Assembly (NCBI GenBank): GCA_021413965.1
Contig: JAIOPI010000010.1
Location: 124,001 to 188,000 of the forward strand
Direction of reading: 5' to 3'
DNA from: Lentisphaerota bacterium
Lineage (GTDB): Bacteria > Verrucomicrobiota > Kiritimatiellia > UBA8416 > JAIOPI01
Length of the DNA stretch: 64,000 nucleotides
The translations under genes were made by a program, and so were the position numbers. Below, one piece after another: positions 18,032 through 27,600 of the stretch. The notes beneath the pieces are model-generated. The model was not told the origin of the DNA, did no database searches, and saw nothing but the letters and a program-made list of their open reading frames with translations. Position 1 is the stretch's first letter. The number at the start of each line of letters is the position of its first letter.

Positions 18032-19711
18032 ATGACGATGACCTTTGACGAACTTGGCTTGGCCCCGGGCATCCGGCGCGCCATCACGGACCTGGGTTTT
18101 GAAAAACCGACGCCCGTCCAGATGCGCGTCATCCCGTTCCTGATGACGGGCGATCGCGACCTCGTGGCCCTCGCCCAAACCGGCACCGGAAAGACCGCGG
18201 CCTATGGGCTCCCCATCCTGAGCCGCACCGACCCCGCCAACCGCCGGACGCAAACGCTGGTGCTCTGCCCCACCCGCGAGTTGTGCGTGCAGATCACCCG
18301 CGACCTGCTCAGCTTCGCCACCTACACCAAGGGCGTGTCCATCCAGCCCGTCTACGGCGGCGCCCCCATCGATGCCCAGATGCGCGCCCTCGAGCGCGGC
18401 GCCCACATCATCGTCGCCACGCCCGGGCGCATGCTCGACATGATCCGCCGCGGCCGCGCCCAACTCGCCCACGTCCAGCATGTCGTCCTCGACGAAGCCG
18501 ACGAAATGCTGAAGATGGGCTTCCAGGAAGACCTGGAGGCCATCCTCAAAACCGTGCCCAAGGGCGTCCGCACCCTGCTCTTCTCCGCCACCATGCCGCG
18601 CCAGGTCGCGACCCTCGCCGGCCGCTACATGAACACCCCCGAGGAAATCACCGTCGGCGAGCGCAACGCCGGCTCCGACATGGTCAGCCACGAGTACTAC
18701 ATCGTCCACGCGCGCGACCGCTACGCCGCCCTCAAGCGCATCATCGATGTCTATCCCACCATCTACGGCCTCGTCTTCTGCCGCACCCGCCTCGAAACCC
18801 ATGACGTGTCCACCCGCCTCATGGAAGACGGCTACAACGCCGACGCCCTCCACGGAGACCTCAGCCAGGCCCAGCGCGATCGCGTCATGGGCTCGTTCCG
18901 CACCCGCCACCTCCAACTCCTCGTCGCCACCGACGTGGCCGCGCGCGGGCTCGATGTCTCCGACCTCACCCACGTCATCAACTTCAGCCTGCCGGTGGAT
19001 GCCGCGCAGTACACGCACCGCAGCGGCCGCACCGGCCGCGCCGGCAAGCCCGGCATCTCCGTGGTCATCGTCAACATGCGCGAGGAGCACAAGATCGGCG
19101 TCCTCGAGCGCGTGGTGAAAACGCGCTTCGAACAGAAGCGCGTGCCCTCGGGCCGCGAAGTCTGCGCCGCCCAGCTCCACGCTCTGCTCGAACGGGTCAA
19201 GCAGGTCGACGTCGACGAGGCCGCCATCCTCCCCTACCTCGCCCAGATGGGAGCCCTGCTCGCCGAACTGCCCGCAACCGAAGTGCTGAAGCGATTCGTC
19301 TCCCTCGAATTCAACCGATTCCTCGCGTACTACAAGGACGCCGCCGACCTGAACGCCACCCGGCTGGCCGGAACCGAGCGAAGCCCCAGGGGACAGCCGC
19401 GCGAACGCAAGCCCGGCCAGATGACGGGGTTCATCGTCAACCTGGGCGTGCGCAACGGCCTGACGCCCGGGGACCTCATCGGGCTGATCAACCGCGCGTC
19501 GCGCGGCCCCATTTTCGATATCGGCCGCATCCAGATCGACCACGACCGCAGCTACTTCGAAGCCTCCGGCGCCGATCCGCGCATCCTCACCGCCGGCAGC
19601 CTGCCGAGCTACAAGGGCCGCCCGATGCAGATCCGCGCCTTCGAGTCGGAACGCACCGCCCCGCCGCCGAAGCGGCACGGCGCACATGGCGGCAAGCCGC
19701 CCATGCGATAG
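18032..19711 (+). CDS. DEAD-box RNA helicase with DbpA-type RNA-binding C-terminus, 559 aa
   Basis: All core motifs are present: Walker A AQTGTGKT (48-55), PTREL, TPGRMLD, VLDEADEML, FSATMP, ATDVAARGLDV and HRSGRTGRAG. After the two RecA-like domains comes a helical linker. A region containing GFIVNLGVRNGLTPGDLIGLI and DIGRIQI follows, matching the RRM-like domain of DbpA/CsdA. Such helicases remodel ribosomal RNA and mRNA, often in the cold. It is longer than DbpA (about 457 aa) and closer to the DeaD/CsdA class. A short AGGA lies upstream of the ATG. Confidence 0.88.
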   Translation: MTMTFDELGLAPGIRRAITDLGFEKPTPVQMRVIPFLMTGDRDLVALAQTGTGKTAAYGLPILSRTDPANRRTQTLVLCPTRELCVQITRDLLSFATYTKGVSIQPVYGGAPIDAQMRALERGAHIIVATPGRMLDMIRRGRAQLAHVQHVVLDEADEMLKMGFQEDLEAILKTVPKGVRTLLFSATMPRQVATLAGRYMNTPEEITVGERNAGSDMVSHEYYIVHARDRYAALKRIIDVYPTIYGLVFCRTRLETHDVSTRLMEDGYNADALHGDLSQAQRDRVMGSFRTRHLQLLVATDVAARGLDVSDLTHVINFSLPVDAAQYTHRSGRTGRAGKPGISVVIVNMREEHKIGVLERVVKTRFEQKRVPSGREVCAAQLHALLERVKQVDVDEAAILPYLAQMGALLAELPATEVLKRFVSLEFNRFLAYYKDAADLNATRLAGTERSPRGQPRERKPGQMTGFIVNLGVRNGLTPGDLIGLINRASRGPIFDIGRIQIDHDRSYFEASGADPRILTAGSLPSYKGRPMQIRAFESERTAPPPKRHGAHGGKPPMR

Positions 19712-19741
19712 CCGCCCCGCCATCATCAGGGCCGCGCGCCT

Positions 19742-20107
19742 CTACCGCGGCATCTCGTCCGGCACGTCGCCCGGTGCCGGCGGTGGCGGATCCACGACGA
19801 GCTGTGACAGGCGGTGAACAACCAGCAGCTGGTCGTATTGGACCTCGATCACATCACCGACCTTGAGTTCCTGAATCGTGGCCGCCGGACTGTTCGTGGT
19901 CGTGATCGCCGCATCCGTGGCCACGCTGAACGTGAGCGACCGGTCAAAGCTCTTGATCGTGACGCTCCCCCGGCCGCTGTCGATGCTTTCAATCATGCCG
20001 CTGGCAATCTGCTGCGGCGGGCCGGTGGCCTCGTCGGCCCGGACCGATAGCGTGATGGCCAGCATCAGCAGACTGGCCGCCCAGAATATGTGCCTCGAAT
20101 TGTGCAT
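19742..20107 (-). CDS. Small exported protein, 121 aa
   Basis: The ATG at 20107 has AAGGAG nine bases upstream and opens a signal peptide (MHNSRHIFWAASLLMLAITLSVRA). The mature part, with GMIESIDSGRGSVTIKSF, TLTFSVATDAAITT-like strands and ELKVGDVIEVQYD, resembles small OB-like periplasmic DUF5666-type domains. The C-terminus is proline-rich (VDPPPPAPGDVPDEMPR). It lies 46 bp after the histidine kinase on the same strand, so it is probably the third gene of a kinase operon. Function unknown. Confidence 0.65.
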   Translation of the reverse strand: MHNSRHIFWAASLLMLAITLSVRADEATGPPQQIASGMIESIDSGRGSVTIKSFDRSLTFSVATDAAITTTNSPAATIQELKVGDVIEVQYDQLLVVHRLSQLVVDPPPPAPGDVPDEMPR

Positions 20108-20153
20108 GGTGCGTCTCCTTCCCTTCCGTTTGGCAACGCTCGTTCGCCTTCGC

Positions 20154-21164
20154 CTACTGCGTGACCGCCTCCGCCGGGTGGCCCTGTTCGATCCGCACGC
20201 CGGGCGCGCGGACCGGAATCCGGAGCTGAAACATCGCGCCCCCCAGCGGCGACCGGTCAACGACGATGGTGGCCCCGCAGGATGCGGCAAAAGCCGTGAC
20301 CGTCAGCAAGCCGATCCCCGTGCCGTCCGGCTTGGTCGAGAAACTCGGATCAAAAATATCCTCAAGCAGGTCCTCCGGAACACCCGGGCCGCTATCGTGA
20401 ACGGCGAGCATGGCGGTGCTCCCATCCGTGGTCAGGCGCACCTCAAGTCGCCCCGTCGGGCCGGCCGCCTGCGCGCCGTTGACGAGCAGGTTCAGAACCG
20501 CTTCCTCAAACAGCGTCCGATTCAACAGCAGGGTCACGGAGGCGACGTCGGACGCCACCAGCTGACAGTGCCGGATGTCCGGATGCTTCTGCGCCAGCGT
20601 GAGGAGCTCGCTCACGGCCGCGCGCAGGTCCACGGCTTCGTCCCGCTCCGGCACGGCACGCCCAAGGGTCGACGCCAGGCGCTTGGCCAGATGACTCAGC
20701 TTGCTGATGCCGCTCTCGATCTTCACATGCATCTCCCGCAGGGACGGGACATCCCGCTGGAACTCGTCGAGCTCATCCAGCAGCCCGGAAAACGACAACA
20801 GGAGATTGTTCAAATCGTGCGCCACGGTGGCCGCGGTCATCGCCGCCCAACGCTTGCGATCGGCCTGCTGCAGCGCCTGCTCCTGCGCGATGATGGTCTC
20901 CTCCTGCTGCCGGATCCGCGTCAGGCGCAGGCGGGTAATCCCATAGAAAATCAGCCCGGTGACGAGGATGAACGCCAGGCCCTTCAGCGTCTCGATCGCG
21001 TGCACATGCTCGGCCGTCACCGCCGCGCGGACGGCCAGCGATCCCGACAGGACGATGTACGTCGCGCACAGGACGCCGTAAAGCAGGGCCGACTCGAATG
21101 CCTGCCGGTGCGGCCGGGTCACCGCCGGATGCGGGATCGCCATGTGGCGCGGTCGCGCCGGCAC
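20154..21164 (-). CDS. Membrane sensor histidine kinase, 336 aa
   Basis: Two membrane segments lie in the first 85 residues (around ALLYGVLCATYIVLS and GLAFILVTGLIFYGI), followed by a coiled coil (RIRQQEETIIAQEQALQQ). The H-box is TVAHDLNNLLLSFSG, the N-box EEAVLNLLVNGAQA and the G-boxes DSGPGVP and GTGIGLLTV, so the ATPase is intact. There is no receiver domain, and no response regulator gene is adjacent. The HDLNNLL form is typical of soluble NtrB/hybrid-like kinases. The start is a GTG at 21164, with an ATG at 21143 as alternative; neither has a close ribosome-binding site. It follows the gene at 21589 by 17 bp. Confidence 0.8.
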   Translation of the reverse strand: MPARPRHMAIPHPAVTRPHRQAFESALLYGVLCATYIVLSGSLAVRAAVTAEHVHAIETLKGLAFILVTGLIFYGITRLRLTRIRQQEETIIAQEQALQQADRKRWAAMTAATVAHDLNNLLLSFSGLLDELDEFQRDVPSLREMHVKIESGISKLSHLAKRLASTLGRAVPERDEAVDLRAAVSELLTLAQKHPDIRHCQLVASDVASVTLLLNRTLFEEAVLNLLVNGAQAAGPTGRLEVRLTTDGSTAMLAVHDSGPGVPEDLLEDIFDPSFSTKPDGTGIGLLTVTAFAASCGATIVVDRSPLGGAMFQLRIPVRAPGVRIEQGHPAEAVTQ

Positions 21165-21181
21165 GCCGTTGTCGCTGATCT

Positions 21182-21589
21182 TCAGAGATTGTCCTCCTGT
21201 TGCTGGGCCTCGGCCGCGACGATCATTTGATCAATCTCGGCGGCCTGCACGCCGCCCTCGACCGATGTCTGGTCATAGGTCCGGCCTTCCGCGTCCTCCT
21301 CCGCGATGGAATCGACCAGCACGCGGTTCCCCAACGCACCGGCTCGCGGATACCAGCGCCCGGTTTCCGGTTCCACGTCCAGGTACACCGCTGGCGGATC
21401 CGCATCGACGTCGTGCCCCCCTGCCTGTGGAAAGGGCTCCCACTGGGACTCGGAGCGCTCGCGCCTGAAACGATTCGTGCGCGCCGCATATGCGCCCGGA
21501 TGACGCGGCGTGAACGTGGTTTTGCCGTGACCGTGGCCTGCGACCGGTTCGGCCGCACCGACTTTCCTTCTGACTGCTGTTGTTGGCAT
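21182..21589 (-). CDS. Hypothetical hydrophilic protein, 135 aa
   Basis: I do not recognise a family. The start ATG at 21589 has GGGAGGA seven bases upstream. The protein begins basic (MPTTAVRRKVGAAEPVAGHG), is low in hydrophobic residues and has no signal or membrane segment. The middle GGHDVDADPPAVYLDVEPETG recalls small stress-island proteins. The C-terminus is strongly acidic and Gln-rich (AAEAQQQEDNL). It is the first gene of the kinase operon and carries the shared GGGT/ACCC element 45 bp upstream. Confidence 0.55.
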   Translation of the reverse strand: MPTTAVRRKVGAAEPVAGHGHGKTTFTPRHPGAYAARTNRFRRERSESQWEPFPQAGGHDVDADPPAVYLDVEPETGRWYPRAGALGNRVLVDSIAEEDAEGRTYDQTSVEGGVQAAEIDQMIVAAEAQQQEDNL

Positions 21590-21634
21590 GCTATCCTCCC
21601 TCGGCACAGGATAGGCCCCCCGGGGGTGCACGTT

Positions 21635-21654
21635 CCATGGGGTGTTCACCCACC
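21635..21654 (-). promoter_or_regulatory. Shared palindromic element, copy 1
   Basis: Read toward the gene it is GGTGGGTGAACACCCCATGG, containing GGGTG-AA-CACCC as an inverted repeat. It ends 45 bp before the ATG at 21589. It is one of five similar, same-oriented sites in the window. Confidence 0.6.
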
Positions 21655-21673
21655 GGCTCCACCAGCCGCCGCC

Positions 21674-24600
21674 TCAGCGAACCTGGATCTCGACGCCGTG
21701 CTCCTGACGGTCATCCAGCAGCGGAATCGCCGGCCCCGGCAGCGGCTGCCCGTCGAGCGCATGGGCGAGCGGTTCCGTCGCCGCCGACGCCACCCGCGTG
21801 AGGGTGATGTGATACACCGTCTGCCGGTAGCGGTAGTGAACCTTGCAGGTTGTCCACGCGCCGGGCAGGCGCGGCTCCACCCGCAGCCGATCGCCTTCCA
21901 GGTTTAGCCCCAGCAGGGATTCCATCAGCAGCCGGTACATCCAGCCGGCCGAGCCGGTATACCACGTCCACCCGCCCCGACCGCGGTGCGGCGGCACCGC
22001 GTAGACATCGGCTGCCACGACGTAGGGCTCCACGTTATAGATGGCGATCTGCTGGGGCGTCCCGCCGTGGTGAACCGGATTCAGCAACCCGAACAGTTCC
22101 CACGCGCGCTCGCTCTCGCCAAGGCGCGCGCACGCCATGGCCATCCAGATGGCCCCGTGCGTGTATTGGCCGCCGTTCTCGCGCACCCCCGGCATGTACC
22201 CCTTCACATAGCCCGGATTGAGCGACGACCGGTCGAACGGCGGATCGAAGAGTTGAATCAGCCCGGCGTCCCGGTGGACCAGGCGCTGATCGGCGGCGGC
22301 CATGGCCTGGCGCGTGCGGGCGGGATCCCCCGCCCCGCTGATCACCGCCCAGCTCTGCGGCAAGGAATCGATCTGGCATTCCGGATTCAAATGCGAGCCC
22401 AGCGGCTCGCCGCTGTCGAAGTATGCCCGGCGGTACCACCCGCCATCCCACCCGTGCGCCTCGATGTTCTGCTGCAACTGCCGCGCCTGCGCCAGGCAGC
22501 GGTCGGCAAAGTCCGGGTCCTGGTGCGCGCGCGCCAGCGGGGCAAACTGGGTGAGGACGTCATAAAGAAAGAAGGCCAGCCAGACGCTTTCTCCCCGCCC
22601 CAGGTGGCCCACGCGGTTCATGCCGTCGTTCCAGTCCCCACAGCCCATCAGCGGCAGCCCGTGTGCGCCAAAGCTCAGCCCGCGCTCAATCGCGCGAACC
22701 CCGTGCTCGTAGAGCGTGGCGGATTCATCCGAGCGGTTTGGCCGCTCATAGTAGGCCTCCTCCTCGGGCTTGACCGGCCGGCCCTCCAGGAACGGAATCT
22801 TTTCGTCAAGCACCCCGCTGTCCGCGATGCAGGTGACGTAGCGGCAGATCGCGTAAGGCAGCCAGAGATAGTCATCCGAAAACTGGGTGCGCACCCCGCG
22901 CCCTGCCGGCGGATGCCACCAGTGCTGCACATCGCCTTCGCGGTATTGATGCGCGGCCGCGCGCAGCAGATGCTGGCGGGTCAGTCCAGGCTCGGCGTGC
23001 ACCAGCGCCATCACGTCCTGCAACTGGTCCCGAAACCCGAAGGCCCCCCCGGATTGATAGAACCCCGTGCGCCCCCAGAGCCGGCAACTCAACGTCTGGT
23101 AGAGCAGCCACCCATTCGCCATGACGTTCACGGCCGGATCGGGCGTATCCACATTCACCGCGCCCAACGTGCGATTCCAGTATCCCCACACGCCCTCCAA
23201 CGCCACGCGGCTGGCATCCCCGCCACGAAAGCGCTGAATCAGCGCCAGGGCCTCGGCCGGCGTCCGGCCGACCCCCAGCCGGAAACTCGTTTCGCGCTCC
23301 TGTCCCGCCGCCAGGTCGAAGGTCACCTGCAGCGCGCCGCACGGATCCAGCCCCGCCCCGACGTTACCCGAAAGCCGCACCCGCCCCAGCGCCGCCGGCC
23401 GTGACAGGCTGCCGTTGCGGCCGATGAACTCCTTGCGATCCGCGGTGACGCTGCGCGCCCCGTCCCCGACATCGACGAACGCCACGCGATCGGGAAACTC
23501 CGTGTTGTAGAAGTTGCGCGCCAGCAAGGCGCCGCTCTTGAGATCAATCTCGGTCTGCACATGCAGCAGGCTCTTGTGCCGCAGGTCGCCCAGCACCCAT
23601 TCCCAGTAGCCCGTGACCGACACGCGGCGGGCGCGCCCGGAGATATTCCGCAGCGTCAACACCATGAACTTCACCGGCGCATCCATGGCCACGTACATCC
23701 ACAGCTCGGAGGCAATCCCGTTTTCCGTGTGCTCGAACACGCTGTAGCCGAAGCCGTGCCGCACCACGTAGGGCCGCGCGCCACGCGCCGGCGCTGGCGT
23801 GGGGGACCAGAACTGCCCGGTCTGTTCGTCGCGAATGTAGAACGCCTCGCCCGTCGGGTCCTGGACCGGATCGTTGCTCCACGGCGTCAGCCGGAACTCG
23901 TGGGCGTTCTCGCCCCAGGTGTACGCCGACCCGCTCTCCGACACCACCGTGCCGAACATCGGGTTGGCGATCACGTTGACCCACGGCGCCGGCGTCACCT
24001 GCCCGCGCTGAAGCGTGATCACATACTCATGCCCGTCGCGGGTGAACCCGCCGTAACCGTTCGGGAAGATCAGGTCCCGCGGCGGAACCGGCGTGGGCGA
24101 GTCCCGCCAGGGGGATCGCCCCGGGATCAACGCCGGAACCATCGGCGCCAGCACCCGGCGCTGCTCCAGTTGCTCCGCCAGCGTCCCGCTCTCGTCGTCC
24201 AGCACGATCCGGGCCACGGCCTGCAGCAGCGCGCGGTCGTCGTTGTGTATCTGCTCCAGCCGCCAGACGAAGATCCCGCCCGGCTTGTCCAGCAGCTGCG
24301 CCTCGACGCCCGCGTCCATCAGGCTTCGGATCTGGTCCTGCAGCGCCTGGCGATAGCCCGACGCATCCTCGATCACAATCACCAGCTCCACGGCCAGCCC
24401 CTTCAGGCGCCAGTACGCGTGCGCCTGGATCATCTGCCGCACGATGCCGAAGGTCCCCGCGTCGCTGATGCGCAGCAGGACGAGCGGCGTGTCCCCCGAA
24501 ATGCCGTAGCTCCAGAGCCCGCTCTGGCCGCGCCGGTTGTTGCGCAAAACGGCCGGGCTGGCGCGCCGCGCCGGGTCGGCATAGATCAGCGCGCCCGCCA

Positions 24601-27600
24601 GCCGGCCGTACAGCTGCGCCTCCGCCTCCGAGGCATCGAGCTGCCGCAAGGCCACCTGGCTGTGCGTCCAGGCCAGGTCGAAGGCGCGGTCCGCCATGCG
24701 CGCGCTCTGATACTTCTCAACCAGCGCCAGCGCCGCCTCCCGCGTCTCCGCCACGCCCATCACGTAGTCGATCGTCGCCGTGTCGTGGGGCGGCAGCGTG
24801 ACCGTGCGCCGCAGGGCCACGATCGGGTCGAGCACCGACCCCACCGTGTTGGACAGCGGCAGGATCGACTGCATCGCCGCCGGCCGGGACATGGACCCGC
24901 CCCGCCCGACAAACCGCGCACGATCCGTCTCGCACGAGACGTCGCCCAGCGTCCCCCCCTGCCCCACCATCAGGTGCAGCAGCCACGGCGGCTTTTCGTC
25001 CGGCGAGCGCGCACGGCGCGAACACAGGATGGCGGAGGACGCGCGCGCAAACTCCGTTTGCACGAACAGGTTGCTGAAGGCCGGATGCGAAGCATCCGCG
25101 GCCGGCGGCGCAAGCACGACCTCCGCGTAGCTCGTCAGCTCGAGGTGGCGCGCCACCGACGAGCGGTTGGTGATGGTGATGCGCCGCAGTTCCACGTCGT
25201 CTTCAGGCGACACGCTGATCTCGGTGTGCACGTCGAGCCCGTTCGGCTGTTGCCGGAACTCGGCCCGCGCCTGGGTGAAGATGGCTTCGTAACCCTTCAC
25301 CGCACGCCGCGTGGGCTGATAGGCGGCGGACCACAGGTCGCCCGTCCCCAGGTCGCGCAGGTACACGAAGCTGCCCCAGCGGTCGCGCGTGCCGTCCTCG
25401 CGCCAGCGCGTGACCGCCAGATCGCGCCAGCGGCTGTACCCGCCGCCGGCGCTGCTGATGGCCACATGATACCGACCGTTTGACAGGAGGTGGACCTCCG
25501 GCGCCGGCAGCGTGGGATCCCGGAAGATCCGCATCACACTCTCGCCTTCGCCCGTCAGCGTCTGCGACGTTTCCAGGATCAGATCCGCTTCCAGCACGCT
25601 GGCCGCCGTCTTGGGCACGCGTTCCTGCAGCAGCAACTCCGCCGCCTTGAGCAGGGGGCACGCCATGAAACGGCGCGGCATGGGGAAGTCATGCAGGACG
25701 TTCACCAGGGCCAGCAGGCTCATGCCCTGATGGTGCGCCATGAACGAGCGGATCGTGGCGCTCGATTCGTCCGGCGGCAGGCGCGACGGCGTGTAGTCCA
25801 CCGCCTCGTAGAAGCCGTACGCGCCTTCGCGCCCCTCGGCGGCGAGCCGCTGCAGGTTGTCGCACGCCTCGCGCGGCGCCACCATCAGGGACAGGGCCGA
25901 GGCATACGGGGCAACGACCAGGTCCTCGCCCAGCCCGCGTTTCAGCCCCAGCCCCGGCACGCCGAAGGCGCGGTACTGGTACGTCAGGTGCACATCGGTG
26001 CGGTTGTACCCGGACTCGGAAATGCCCCACGGCACATCGCGCAAAAGGCCGTACGCGATCTGATGCTGCACGGCCGCCTTGCAGGTGTGATCGATCAGGG
26101 TGTTGGCGTAGTTGGGCATGACGAGCATGGGCATCAGATACTCGAAGGCGGAGCCGCTCCACGAAATCAGGATCGGCTCGCCGCGGGCCGCCACGAGCAG
26201 GCGCCCCATCGAGAACCAGTGGCTTTGTGGCACCTGCCCGAGCGCGATGGCCACGTAGCTGCACAGGCGCGCCTCCGAGGCCAGCAGGTCATAGTAACTG
26301 GCGTCGCAGCGGTGCTCGGTCAGGCTGAAACCCGTGGCAAACAGCTCCCGCGCAGGATCAAACAGAAACGTGAAATCCATGGCGGCCAGTTCGTCGCACT
26401 GGCGGGCCAGGTCCTCCAGCGCCTGCAGCCGCTCGCGGGCATGCTCGCCGGCCTCGCGCAGGCTTCGCAGGAGCGCCGCGCCGGACGACCGCTCCGCCAG
26501 CGGATTCGCGGCGGCGTCCGGATCAAGCCCCGGCCAGGCGGACGCGATGAGCGGAAGCAGGGCTTGCACCCGCGTGTCCAGGGCCCTCAGCGTCGGCGCC
26601 CGGTCAAGCTGGACCAGCAGGTCCTCGAGCCGGCCGGCCTCGGAATCGCCGAGCCGCTCGCCGGCACGTGTGTCGGATGGCGCCACGCGGTGGTCAAGGC
26701 GCTTCGCATCGGGGATGGGGCGAGGCAGCGCCACCCAAGGCGCCAGCCACAGCAGGTCCGCCACCTGCTCCCGGCACTGGCCCTGCAGGGCCTCCACCCA
26801 GCCATTGAAGGCGTCCACCTCCGCTCCCGGCGCGGCCGCAAGCAACGCCACCTGCTGCGTGACGCGCTGCAGCAGGGCCCACGTCGCGCTCAGCGTGGCC
26901 GGGCGTTCACTCAGGTCGCGATCCAGATGCGCGAGCGCTTCGTGCGTCGGGGCCAAGTCCCGAAGGATGCTCACCGTGTCGCGCATGCCCTCAATGATCT
27001 GCGGGGTGACCGTGACGGCGTCCGCCGCCTCCCGCAGTCCCGCCCCCAGCGTCAACAGGTGCCCGGCCAGGTTGCCGCTGTCCACGCTCGAGACATAGAG
27101 CGGCTGAAGGGGCTGAAGCGTCCGCGTGTCATACCAGTTGTAGAAATGCCCGCGGTAGCGTTCCAGGCGCTGCATCGTGGCCAGGCTTGCCTGCGTGCGC
27201 CGGATCAAGCCGGCGGCGGACAGATAGCCGAAGTCATACGCGGCCAGATTGGCCAGCAGCGCCATGCCCATGTTCGTGGGCGACGTCCGCGATGCGATCA
27301 TCTGCGCGGGCACTTCCTGCACATTATCCGGCGGCAGCCAGTGGTCCCGCGCCGTGACAAAGGTGTCGAAGAAGTGCCACGTCTTGCGGGCGATGCGCCG
27401 CAGGAAGTCGCGATGCTCGTCTTTCAGCTCCGGGAGCGGCGAGGCCAGCGGCTGGCTGATCCACCAGGCAATCCAGGGGGCGGCCAGCCAGACGGCGAGC
27501 AGGGGAACGGCCGATGGCACCAGCGCCGGGTGCCACCCGTACAACGCCAGCCCGCTCGCCAGGGCCACCGCGGGTGCCGGCCACATCGTGGCATAGAAGC

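Noticed and set aside
17609-19726. A 705-codon minus-strand frame opposite the DEAD-box helicase.
   Set aside because: The sense strand has all helicase motifs; the antisense product has a composition typical of reverse-read codons.
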